Source: Ignavibacteriota bacterium
GTDB lineage: Bacteria > Bacteroidota > Ignavibacteria > Palsa-1295
Reading direction: 5' to 3'
DNA length: 15,653 bases
NCBI GenBank assembly: GCA_025357895.1
Contig: JANYLL010000369.1
Location: 1-15,653 of the forward strand
Shown here: piece after piece, positions 1 to 6,393 of the stretch
How the letters are laid out: every line of letters begins with the position of its first letter
How positions within the stretch are numbered: position 1 is the stretch's first letter
Made by a program: the position numbers and the translations under genes
Notes under the pieces: generated by a model
The model's database searches: none
Seen by the model: the letters and a program-made list of their open reading frames with translations, nothing else
What the model was told of the DNA's origin: nothing

Positions 1-83
1 CCATCGCCTCGTCGAAGAATAAGCTGTTCGTTCTTCATGCTGAGATAAGCAGGATTAGAAATTGTGACAATACGTTTGATCAT
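1..83 (-). CDS. cas1: CRISPR-associated Cas1 integrase, N-terminal fragment (runs off left edge)
   Basis: The minus strand from the ATG at 81-83 is open to the window edge and gives 27 codons, beginning MIKRIVTISNPAYLSMKNEQ and continuing LILRRGD. The pattern 'NPAYLS.KN.QL' after a short basic start is what I know from the N-terminal beta-sandwich of Cas1 in type II-C systems of Bacteroidota and relatives. Cas1 with Cas2 integrates new spacers into CRISPR arrays. Only this N-terminal piece is visible, so the catalytic Glu/His/Asp residues cannot be checked. The gene is transcribed leftward. No cas9 or other cas gene lies upstream of it in the window, which differs from the usual cas9-cas1-cas2 order. 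No Shine-Dalgarno site is visible. Subtype is an inference from a short stretch; family assignment is fairly secure. Confidence 0.75.
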   Translation of the reverse strand, partial: MIKRIVTISNPAYLSMKNEQLILRRGD

Positions 84-104
84 ATTTTCATATATGTATT
101 ATGA

Positions 105-221
105 TCTTCAAAAATAAGGAATTATCCAACCCCTATCGGCAATTTGCAGAACGGAATTTATTATGCAAGACTAAAAGTTGGCGGAAATATATTGACGGAG
201 AAATTTGAAGTGTTGCGGTAA
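105..221 (+). pseudogene. Orphan C-terminal tail of a T9SS sorting-domain protein
   Basis: The plus-strand frame after a stop at 102-104 reads SSKIRNYPTPIGNLQNGIYY, then ARLKVGGNILTEKFEVLR, and stops at 219-221. The pattern 'LQNGIYYARL...KF.VLR-stop' is the last two beta strands of a type A T9SS sorting domain; compare 'LPSGAYIYRL...KQMLIVK' at the end of the DUF1501 protein in this window. No start codon or upstream cargo domain remains, because the stop at 102-104 and the oppositely oriented cas1 start at 81-83 replace it. I read it as the 3' stump of a secreted-protein gene cut by a rearrangement. It is not expected to be translated. Confidence 0.6.
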
Positions 222-233
222 TTCAATTCCAAT

Positions 234-356
234 GTAATTCTGAACGTAGTTCTTCCGAGCGAAGCGTGAAGAACGAAGTGAAGAATCCCGTGAGGTTATA
301 TAGAAAGTAACATTCTACAATACTTCACGGGATTCTTCGCTATCGCTCAGAATGAC
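234..356. repeat. Dispersed palindromic repeat, copy 1
   Basis: A perfect 14-base inverted repeat pairs 280-293 (gaagaatcccgtga) with 325-338 (tcacgggattcttc). Outer arms also match imperfectly: attctgaacg near 237-246 against cgctcagaat at 344-353. The whole unit can fold into one long interrupted hairpin. Its outer edges ('attctga' and 'tcagaatgac') and the core 'gggattctt' resemble short palindromic interspersed repeats seen in many copies in genomes of this kind. It fills the space between the T9SS tail and the gene at 382-639; no gene is seen in 222-381. For the minus-strand gene ending at 382 it may also act as a 3' hairpin. Confidence 0.7.
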
Positions 357-381
357 AAAACATTAGAACGTAATGCGTCTT

Positions 382-639
382 TTACTGCTTATCCGGATTT
401 TCGCTGATATGCGGACTTCCTGTTCCCTCGCCTTCGGCTTCAGGTGCTCCGGTGGGTGTGGTGCTGGCATCGGGATTATCGGCAGCAAAAGGATTGCTCG
501 TTCTTCCATCTTCCGTTTTTGGAATCGAAGGATCGTTCTCTAAAGCCTGTGCAAAGCCGCTTGATTTACTCGTCGGACTTCCGGAGCTATTTTCTGTTCC
601 AAGACTTTTCTTCTCGTTGGTTTCGATATTGGTTGACAT
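382..639 (-). CDS. Small hydrophilic low-complexity protein of unknown function
   Basis: An 85-residue reading frame, strongly polar and rich in Ser, Glu, Thr, Pro, Asn and Gly. There is no predicted membrane segment, signal peptide or cysteine, and the sequence looks intrinsically disordered throughout (for example GTENSSGSPTSKSSGFAQAL). I do not recognise a family. The acidic, proline- and glycine-rich composition is unlike a chance reading frame from random DNA, which favours a real gene, but short disordered proteins are hard to confirm. No clear Shine-Dalgarno site precedes the ATG. It stands alone between two palindromic repeats, and overlapping plus-strand frames here look less protein-like. 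Confidence 0.5.
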   Translation of the reverse strand: MSTNIETNEKKSLGTENSSGSPTSKSSGFAQALENDPSIPKTEDGRTSNPFAADNPDASTTPTGAPEAEGEGTGSPHISENPDKQ

Positions 640-733
640 TGTGGTATGTATAAATTAATTGCATCTTGGGGAGTTGTAAGACTTCTAACAAAAGATACAA
701 GGTAATGCTCCGTTCGGATTTTAATAGTATATT

Positions 734-902
734 TCATTCCGAACACATTCGCTTTGCTCAGTGCGGGCTCCGATTTTTTGCTCGAAGAGCAAAAAACGAT
801 GTAAGGAATCCCCTGAAGAATTATATGAAGCAGTCGGGTGCTCCTCAGGGGATTCCTCAGTCGCTCATTCGCTTTGCGAATTTCGGCTCCTTCGGAATGA
901 CA
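734..902. repeat. Dispersed palindromic repeat, copy 2, with an internal terminator-like hairpin
   Basis: The outer arms tcattccgaa (734-743) and ttcggaatga (891-900) are perfect complements. Inner arms aggaatcccctga (804-816) and tcaggggattcct (845-857) are also perfect over 13 bases. Between them is a separate perfect 10-base stem, ttttttgctc (774-783) and gagcaaaaaa (787-796), with a three-base loop. Architecture and core ('ggattcttc' versus 'ggattcctc', flanked by 'attc.ga') parallel the repeat at 234-356, so the two look like diverged members of one family. It occupies most of the 640-1000 gap upstream of the thiolase gene. The rest of that gap shows no gene; a reading frame crossing it (666-980) is explained by the repeat. 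Confidence 0.7.
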
Positions 903-1000
903 TGTAATTCGAAAAACCTTACTTACTATTCTATTCGTTGCGGGATGAAAATTCCTCGGTATTTGTTTACATCGCTCTAATAAATTTAAAAAAATATTTA

Positions 1001-2185
1001 ATGACTAAAGCGGTTATTCTATCCGGTGCCAGAACTCCTGTCGGTGTGTTTATGGGCGGACTTGCCGAGCTAACGGCTCCGCAGCTTGGCTCTGCTGCAA
1101 TTAAAGCTGCGCTCGAACGCTCAGGTGTCAGCCCAAATGAAGTTAGTGAAGTGCTTATGGGCTGTGTGCTGACCGGCGGAATGGGGCAGGCTCCGGCACG
1201 GCAAGCTTCGATCGGCGCAGGAATACCAAACACGGTTCCTTGTACGACAGTGAATAAGGTTTGCGGCTCAGGAATGAAGACGGTCATGCTTGGCACACAA
1301 AGCATTATGGCGGGCGATAGTACGATCGTTGTTGCGGGTGGAATGGAATCCATGTCCAATGCGCCATACGTTCTTCCGAAAGCCCGAGGCGGATACAAAA
1401 TGGGAAATGGTGTTCTTCTTGATTCCATGATCAACGATGGCTTGTGGGATCCATATAATAATTTTCACATGGGCAATTGCGGCGAGATCTGCGCGCGCGA
1501 AGTCCATATCAGCCGCGAAGAGCAGGATGAATTCGCAATTCGCTCCTATAAACTTGCAAATGAAGCTGTTGATAAAGGATATTTTATTGAAGATATTACT
1601 CCGGTCTCAGTTCCAAAAGGAAAAGAAACCGTGATCATCAGCGAGGACGAGCAGCCTCGAAAAGTTAAGTATGATAAAATTCCGACACTGAAACCTGTCT
1701 TCGATAAGAACGGTACGATCACTGCTGCAAATGCAAGCCCCGTCAATGACGGCGCAGCCGCAGTAATATTAACAAGCGAGGAGAATGCAAAATCCCGGAA
1801 TGCAAAACCGATCGCAAAAATTCTTGCCTATTCAACGTATGCACATGAACCGGTGATGTTCACGACGGCTCCTATCACATCTATTGAAATGGTTTTGGAC
1901 CGCGCGAAAATGAAACTATCCGAAATTGATCTTTTCGAGATCAACGAAGCATTTGCTGTCGTCCCGATAGCTGCACAAAAAAAACTTGGAATACCAATTG
2001 AGAAACTGAACATTATGGGCGGCGCAATTGCGCTCGGTCATCCGATCGGCTCAAGCGGAACAAGAATTATTATCACACTTATAAATGCTTTAAAGAGAAA
2101 TAATAAAAAATTCGGACTTGCTTCGATCTGCATTGGTGGAGGTGAAGCAACGAGTATGATTATTGAGCTAACGGCTAACAGATAA
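1001..2185 (+). CDS. Acetyl-CoA acetyltransferase (thiolase)
   Basis: Thiolase of 394 residues, the usual size for the biosynthetic or acetoacetyl-CoA class. It condenses two acetyl-CoA to acetoacetyl-CoA, or runs the reverse cleavage, in the cytoplasm. The nucleophilic cysteine is Cys88 in NKVCGSGMK. The NEAF motif is at 315-318, the catalytic histidine is His347 in GAIALGHPIG, and the second cysteine is Cys377 in CIGGGEA. I chose the ATG at 1001 because the protein then begins MTKAVILSGARTPVG, as family members do; an in-frame ATG at 938 would add 21 unlike residues. A 3-hydroxybutyryl-CoA dehydrogenase follows 69 bases downstream, so the pair makes 3-hydroxybutyryl-CoA or works in beta-oxidation. 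The last residues lie inside an inverted repeat. The exact symbol (atoB, phaA or thlA) cannot be chosen. Confidence 0.95.
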   Translation: MTKAVILSGARTPVGVFMGGLAELTAPQLGSAAIKAALERSGVSPNEVSEVLMGCVLTGGMGQAPARQASIGAGIPNTVPCTTVNKVCGSGMKTVMLGTQSIMAGDSTIVVAGGMESMSNAPYVLPKARGGYKMGNGVLLDSMINDGLWDPYNNFHMGNCGEICAREVHISREEQDEFAIRSYKLANEAVDKGYFIEDITPVSVPKGKETVIISEDEQPRKVKYDKIPTLKPVFDKNGTITAANASPVNDGAAAVILTSEENAKSRNAKPIAKILAYSTYAHEPVMFTTAPITSIEMVLDRAKMKLSEIDLFEINEAFAVVPIAAQKKLGIPIEKLNIMGGAIALGHPIGSSGTRIIITLINALKRNNKKFGLASICIGGGEATSMIIELTANR

Positions 2186-2237
2186 CAGCCCACAGTTCAA
2201 ATTAAGATTTTATTACTGTCAGCTGTTAACTGTAAGC
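2174..2237. repeat. Inverted repeat spanning the thiolase 3' end
   Basis: The arms gctaacagataacagc (2174-2189) and gctgttaactgtaagc (2222-2237) are complementary at 14 of 16 positions. The left arm contains the thiolase stop codon at 2183-2185 and its last residues. The motif 'agctgttaactgtaagctgtcaac' type is a simple, internally repetitive string that resembles interspersed repeats. It could slow transcription between the thiolase and dehydrogenase genes, but no T-run follows, so an intrinsic terminator is unlikely. Confidence 0.55.
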
Positions 2238-2254
2238 TGTCAACTTTAAAAATC

Positions 2255-3106
2255 ATGTCAATTCAAAAAATAACGGTTATTGGTGCAGGTACAATGGGCA
2301 ATGGAATTGCTCATGTTTTTGCGCAAAGTGGATTTGAAGTAAAACTTGTTGATATTAAAATTGAATTTCTTGATAAGGCTTATGCAACGATCAAGAGTAA
2401 TCTTGATAGACAAGTAAAAAAAGGAACGCTTAGCCAAGCGGATTCCGATGCAACTATTGAACGCATCACGACTTCGATCGATATGGCAGATGCTGCAAAG
2501 CATGCCGATTTTATTGTCGAAGCTGCAACAGAAAATTATGAGTTGAAGAAAAAGATTTTTGCAACACTTGATGCGAACGCAAAGCATGGAGTGATACTGG
2601 CTACAAATACCAGTTCAATTTCCGTAACAGAACTTGCAGCAACGACAAGCCGTGCCGAACGCGTGATTGGAATGCATTTCTTTAATCCCGTTCCGGTAAT
2701 GAAGCTCATCGAAATCATTCGCGGTATTAAAACTACAGATGAAGTGTATGCAGAAGTAAAAACATTATCGGAGAAACTCGGCAAGACTCCCGTAGAAGTA
2801 AATGATTTTCCCGGTTTCGTTTCAAACCGCATTCTTATGCCTATGATCAACGAAGCTATTTTTTGTGTGATGGAAGGCGTTGCAAAGCCCGAAGATATTG
2901 ACACGGTCATGAAGCTCGGCATGGCGCATCCGATGGGACCGTTGGCGCTTGCAGATTTTATAGGACTCGATGTCTGCCTTGCCATCATGAACGTCTTACA
3001 TGATGGGCTTGGTGATTCGAAATACCGCCCATCACCTATGCTAAAGAAAATGGTTGCTGCCGGAATGCTCGGCAAAAAAAGCGGGCAAGGGTTTTATAAA
3101 TATTAA
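2255..3106 (+). CDS. hbd: 3-hydroxybutyryl-CoA dehydrogenase
   Basis: A 283-residue NAD(P)-dependent dehydrogenase, full length for the short 3-hydroxyacyl-CoA dehydrogenase family. It interconverts acetoacetyl-CoA and 3-hydroxybutyryl-CoA. The N-terminal Rossmann fold shows the dinucleotide motif VIGAGTMGNGIA with Gly10, Gly12 and Gly15. The catalytic region has NTSS at 118-121, His141 in GMHFFNPVPVMKL and its partner Glu153. The C-terminal helical dimer domain starts at PGFVSNRI, with Asn191. There is no fused crotonase domain. It lies 69 bases downstream of a thiolase on the same strand, so its substrate is probably the product of that enzyme. Butyrate, polyhydroxybutyrate or fatty-acid metabolism all remain possible, since no crotonase or synthase lies nearby. 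No Shine-Dalgarno site is evident. Confidence 0.93.
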   Translation: MSIQKITVIGAGTMGNGIAHVFAQSGFEVKLVDIKIEFLDKAYATIKSNLDRQVKKGTLSQADSDATIERITTSIDMADAAKHADFIVEAATENYELKKKIFATLDANAKHGVILATNTSSISVTELAATTSRAERVIGMHFFNPVPVMKLIEIIRGIKTTDEVYAEVKTLSEKLGKTPVEVNDFPGFVSNRILMPMINEAIFCVMEGVAKPEDIDTVMKLGMAHPMGPLALADFIGLDVCLAIMNVLHDGLGDSKYRPSPMLKKMVAAGMLGKKSGQGFYKY

Positions 3107-3117
3107 TTTATTCCCTC

Positions 3118-3192
3118 GGTAGGAACAGGGCTTTAGCCCGCGTGGAAGGTATAACCTAAATGCGCCCGCAGGGCTAAAGACTGCGCCTATCG
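3118..3192. repeat. GGGCTTTAGCCC-type palindromic repeat, possible shared terminator
   Basis: ctttagccc (3131-3139) and gggctaaag (3171-3179) are perfect complements. The left arm is itself the palindrome gggctttagccc (3128-3139). The flanks 'cggtaggaaca' and 'tgcgcctatcg' extend the symmetry imperfectly. It fills the gap between two convergent genes and overlaps the last codons of the minus-strand one (ending 3187). A hairpin here could end transcription from both sides, though neither side has a strong T-run. The 'aggg ctttagccc' core recalls interspersed palindromes that occur in many genomic copies; copy number cannot be judged here. Confidence 0.55.
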
Positions 3193-4950
3193 TAGTTCCT
3201 TAATATTTTTTCCGTCAAAATACAGATGCACTGACGAAGTATCGCGTAGAAGTAACCTTACGTGAGAAGCAAACGATGCCTCGGCATTTTCAATGATGAC
3301 CGTTGTTCCGAATGTTTCAAATTTTTCGCCGGGAAGTAATTTCTCATCCCGACGAGCCTTACCGCCTTCAAATTCTGCATTCGGGAATAAACCGATTTCA
3401 TCTTTATTGCAGCTGACTTCATATTCATACGCGCTGTTCTTTTTGAAAGCCAGACTTTGAAATCCTTTATCCGGATCGAGCGCATACATATCCACGTCAG
3501 TATCAAAACTGACAGAGTCTCCCGGAATTGAAATAACTCCGTATTGCAGAGCGGGTAAATTATGCAAGTCTGCCTCTACTTTTTTTGCAAGATATAATTT
3601 CGAGAGCTGCAACATCGGCGCTCCACCGAGCTTTGTTGGGGCGGTAATGAGTTCTAATTCTATCGGACGTTTTGGATGAGCTGCAAAAGTTTTTTGCAGA
3701 TCTGTTCCAAACCCTTTAAGCTGAGCCGTTGCCTGTTCCCAAACACTTTGGGCTTTGCGGGATTGATGAATATGAAATAGGGCAAAACATACTGCAATTG
3801 CAATGAGTATTGTGCGCGTTATTTGTTGACTCTTCAATTTATTCCACCAAAGTGTGAAAAGAATGACAAGTAGAGCGAGAACTCCGACAGAAGGAAAATA
3901 TACCCGCCATCTTTCGAATGATTGAAAGGAAACAAAACCAGTTATAAGTGTGAGTATAAGAGGTTTATACATCAATTCCAGCACTTTTTTACTGCCGGAA
4001 AATTTTATTAATAAAATCATTCCGGCAAAAAAGAATATTGCAGCCACATATCCGATGGCAGCATAACGATTAATGATAAACGACGCTGACCGGAAATCTA
4101 TCGGCGCAAGAATATATCCAAGACTATAAAGAAAATTTTTTGCAAATGCAATAGCCGAATGGCTCCCTTCGGCGATCAGGGGCTGCATTTGGCTCAGCGG
4201 AACTGTGAATTGTAAACGGATATAGATAAAGAGGACGGTAAGGGCAATATATGGAAGAAGATTGATGAATACTTGCTTTTTTTTCATCCACAGTTCTTTG
4301 GGTGATGACGTATAAATAAGCAGAGGTAGAAGTGCGATGACGACTCCACTTACTTCTTTCGACGATAATGCCAGAAAAAAACTCAGATAGGAAAGAGTCA
4401 ACCAAAGGATTTTTTTTCGTTTCGAAGCTTCCGCCTTAAATGCAGTTAAAAGTACAACTAACATCATTATCGTTGCCACAACATCCGATCGTGCTGCTAT
4501 CCAAAGCAAATTGGAATCATGCGAACCACTTACTCCAAAGAAGAAAACAAGAATGCCCGCAGCAAAAACAGAAAAAGAAAAAATACGACGAACGAAATAA
4601 AAAATCAGATAAAGTGCAACACAATGCAAAATAAGATTTGTGAAATGGAACATCCCGCCATTCCAACCCCAAAGCCAAAAATCGAGCGATACAGTCGAAT
4701 TCGTGAATGGACGCCAATATTGTGGGTTCGGATCATTCCTCCAGAACATACTAATGGCATCGACAAATGACCGGATCGGCGATTGGAAATCGATCACCAT
4801 ATAATCATCAGGTGTGAATCCGGAACACGTATTTCCATACCAGATAATGAATGTCGCTGCAATGGGAATTGCAATGAACAACCATTCGGGAATTCTTTGA
4901 AAATTGTATCCGGTATATTTTGACGTAATCATTCCACTAAGCAACCACAT
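3187..4950 (-). CDS. Polytopic GT-C-like membrane glycosyltransferase
   Basis: A 587-residue integral membrane protein with about ten hydrophobic segments in residues 20-400 and a soluble C-terminal part of about 185 residues. The layout matches GT-C enzymes of the protein-mannosyltransferase/TMTC type, which transfer sugars from a lipid-phosphate carrier on the outer face of the inner membrane. An acidic pair FTPDDY (48-49) lies in the first outer loop. It is followed by YWRPFTN (78-84), the 'WGWNGGMFHFTNLILH' stretch (94-109), an ARSD motif (153-156), ALSSKEVS (194-201) and WRVYFPSVG (348-356). These track the landmarks I know from that family, but donor and acceptor are unknown. The C-terminal domain has no recognised fold. 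Met7 is an alternative start. It is divergent from lgt and convergent with the dehydrogenase gene. Confidence 0.72.
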   Translation of the reverse strand: MWLLSGMITSKYTGYNFQRIPEWLFIAIPIAATFIIWYGNTCSGFTPDDYMVIDFQSPIRSFVDAISMFWRNDPNPQYWRPFTNSTVSLDFWLWGWNGGMFHFTNLILHCVALYLIFYFVRRIFSFSVFAAGILVFFFGVSGSHDSNLLWIAARSDVVATIMMLVVLLTAFKAEASKRKKILWLTLSYLSFFLALSSKEVSGVVIALLPLLIYTSSPKELWMKKKQVFINLLPYIALTVLFIYIRLQFTVPLSQMQPLIAEGSHSAIAFAKNFLYSLGYILAPIDFRSASFIINRYAAIGYVAAIFFFAGMILLIKFSGSKKVLELMYKPLILTLITGFVSFQSFERWRVYFPSVGVLALLVILFTLWWNKLKSQQITRTILIAIAVCFALFHIHQSRKAQSVWEQATAQLKGFGTDLQKTFAAHPKRPIELELITAPTKLGGAPMLQLSKLYLAKKVEADLHNLPALQYGVISIPGDSVSFDTDVDMYALDPDKGFQSLAFKKNSAYEYEVSCNKDEIGLFPNAEFEGGKARRDEKLLPGEKFETFGTTVIIENAEASFASHVRLLLRDTSSVHLYFDGKNIKELR

Positions 4951-4995
4951 ACAGGGTGAGAGTGTTTCTGAAGCTCATTACAATATACAAAAATA
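4951..4995. promoter_or_regulatory. Divergent promoter region between the glycosyltransferase and lgt
   Basis: Only 45 bases separate the two divergent starts, so promoters for both must lie here or within the 5' ends of the genes. The plus side contains 'attacaatatac', in which tacaat resembles a -10 box, but no convincing -35 box or Bacteroidota -33/-7 pair is seen. No Shine-Dalgarno site precedes either start. Confidence 0.3.
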
Positions 4996-5886
4996 ATGTA
5001 CCCAGTACTTTTTAAAGTAGGACCGCTTGTCATTTATAGTTTCGGCTTAATGATGGCAATCGCCTTTCTGACGGCTAATTATTTTTTTGCAAAAGAGGTC
5101 AAACGTCGGAAATGGGACGAAGCTCACGTAACGAAGATAACGATGATCGCACTTATCGGCGGAGTTGCCGGATCTAAATTATTCTCAATCTTTGAGGATT
5201 GGAGCGCATTCATTCAAAACCCCGTCAAGACGGTATTTTCAGCCTCAGGACTTACATTTTACGGAGGATTCATTGTTGCCGGTCTTGGAATCCTTATTTA
5301 TCTGCGCAGAAAAAAACTTTCATTTCTTGCATTCGCTGATATGATAGCGCCCGTCGTATTTATTGCTTATGGAATAGGAAGGATCGGTTGCCAGCTCGCA
5401 GGCGATGGTGATTATGGTACACCTACAAAACTTCCATGGGGATCATATTATTATCATGGAACGGCAAAACCCACCTATGTTCTTTCTGATTATTTCGACC
5501 GCTATCCCGAAGAGAAAACAGTTTGGAAATATGATTCGCTGAGAGCTATTCCTGCCGGCGTTGATGGAATGGGACAGCGATACAACCAATTTGATGTGGA
5601 AACACCTTGCCATCCCACACCTGTTTATGAAACAATTACTGCTGTTATTTGCTTTTTATTCTTGTGGAGTAAAAGAATAAAGTACGAAAATCCTTTCGGA
5701 AGGCTTTTCGGGCTTACCATAATTTTTATGGGCATAGAAAGGTTACTTGTAGAATTTCTACGGATCAATCCTCTTTATGCATCGCTTTCAATGGCGCAAT
5801 GGATATCGATAATGTTGATCATCGGAGGTCTCTATTTATTTTTCAGAAAAAAAGATGGCGCTTCCACAACTACAATTCATAACTAA
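4996..5886 (+). CDS. lgt: Prolipoprotein diacylglyceryl transferase
   Basis: A 296-residue inner-membrane enzyme with about seven hydrophobic segments. It transfers diacylglycerol from phosphatidylglycerol to the lipobox cysteine of prelipoproteins, the first step of lipoprotein maturation. The signature region reads GIGRIGCQLAGDGDYG (126-141), with the essential arginine at Arg129. Other family landmarks are CHPTPVYE (205-212) and ERLLVEFLR (248-256). The position of the conserved histidine of the E. coli enzyme (in SFHGG) is Tyr89 here, in LTFYGGF. An insertion of about 30 residues (165-197) separates the signature from the HPTPVYE motif, making an extended periplasmic loop. The end overlaps the next gene by 32 bases. 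A lipoprotein with a clear lipobox is encoded about 1 kb downstream. Confidence 0.93.
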   Translation: MYPVLFKVGPLVIYSFGLMMAIAFLTANYFFAKEVKRRKWDEAHVTKITMIALIGGVAGSKLFSIFEDWSAFIQNPVKTVFSASGLTFYGGFIVAGLGILIYLRRKKLSFLAFADMIAPVVFIAYGIGRIGCQLAGDGDYGTPTKLPWGSYYYHGTAKPTYVLSDYFDRYPEEKTVWKYDSLRAIPAGVDGMGQRYNQFDVETPCHPTPVYETITAVICFLFLWSKRIKYENPFGRLFGLTIIFMGIERLLVEFLRINPLYASLSMAQWISIMLIIGGLYLFFRKKDGASTTTIHN

Positions 5887-6121
5887 AGAAGGCAGCTGTA
5901 CACTTTGCGATGAGCTGTTTATAGAATTAGAATCAGCGCAAGACTATGTAGATTTCGATCTTGAAATATTGAAGATCGAGCAAGATGAAGAGTTGTATAA
6001 AAAATATTGGGATAAAATTCCAGTAATTCTTTTAAACGGTAAAGTGATAGTAAAATACCGCTCGACCCGAGACGAGTTGATAAAAAAAATCAACCGGAGA
6101 TCGTTTTTTAAATTTTGGTGA
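5855..6121 (+). CDS. Glutaredoxin-like thioredoxin-fold protein
   Basis: An 88-residue cytosolic protein with a redox motif CTLC (Cys15 and Cys18) after the first beta strand. The cis-proline turn KIPVILLNGK has Pro56. This is the compact glutaredoxin-like family (DUF836 type), which ends shortly after the second beta hairpin. It probably reduces or reports on disulfides; no partner can be named. The start ATG lies 32 bases inside the 3' end of lgt in another frame, which implies translational coupling. A start further downstream would remove the first beta strand, so the overlap is likely real. A 56-residue membrane protein follows after two bases. Whether its link to lipoprotein maturation is functional or only positional is unknown. 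Confidence 0.8.
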   Translation: MALPQLQFITKEGSCTLCDELFIELESAQDYVDFDLEILKIEQDEELYKKYWDKIPVILLNGKVIVKYRSTRDELIKKINRRSFFKFW

Positions 6122-6123
6122 CC

Positions 6124-6294
6124 ATGAAATACTTTCTAAAATTTATGCAAGCACTGGGCATTGCAATGACAGGTTTAGGACTTGTCGCCGGTGTTATCCG
6201 AAATTCGATGGGAGAAGAGTATATGTACGCAGGGATTGGTATAGCACTTTTTTTTATTGCACGCTATGTTGAAGTGCGACAATTACCGAATTAA
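6124..6294 (+). CDS. Small two-helix membrane protein (56 residues)
   Basis: An open frame of 56 codons starts two bases after the glutaredoxin-like gene stops. It begins MKYFLKFMQALGIAMTGLGL and ends YVEVRQLPN. Two hydrophobic segments (about residues 9-25 and 34-48) are joined by a short polar loop containing RNSMGEEY, and the ends are basic. That pattern suggests a small inner-membrane hairpin protein. The tight spacing after lgt and the thioredoxin-fold gene supports a real third gene of the same operon. I recognise no family name. Confidence 0.7.
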   Translation: MKYFLKFMQALGIAMTGLGLVAGVIRNSMGEEYMYAGIGIALFFIARYVEVRQLPN

Positions 6295-6323
6295 TATTTC
6301 TTTTCTTTCGTTACCCTAAAAAT

Positions 6324-6331
6324 TAGATTTG
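6324..6331 (+). promoter_or_regulatory. Possible Bacteroidota-type -7 box before the outer-membrane protein gene
   Basis: The octamer tagatttg fits the TAnnTTTG -7 consensus of the primary sigma factor in Bacteroidota. It stands in the 99-base gap after the small membrane protein and 63 bases before the start at 6394. No exact TTTG is found at the expected -33 distance, so this is a weak call. Confidence 0.25.
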
Positions 6332-6393
6332 CGTTTGTGTAGTCAGTTCGTTCGCAGGATCAGCGTTTTCATACGTAATTTTATCCCCAACAA

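Noticed and set aside
666..980. A 104-codon plus-strand frame upstream of the thiolase
   Set aside because: It runs straight through the palindromic repeat at 734-902, and its residues follow the repeat's DNA, so it is not a gene.
938..1000. Earlier ATG for the thiolase
   Set aside because: The 21 extra residues do not resemble thiolases; MTKAVILSGARTPVG from 1001 is the family N-terminus.
84..1000. A CRISPR array or cas9 next to cas1
   Set aside because: No regularly spaced direct repeats and no large reading frame are present; the repeats here are palindromes with irregular content.
967..1434. A 155-codon minus-strand frame
   Set aside because: It is opposite the thiolase, whose motifs are complete; this is antisense codon shadow.
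2536..3075. A 179-codon minus-strand frame
   Set aside because: It lies entirely opposite the 3-hydroxybutyryl-CoA dehydrogenase and has no recognisable protein features.
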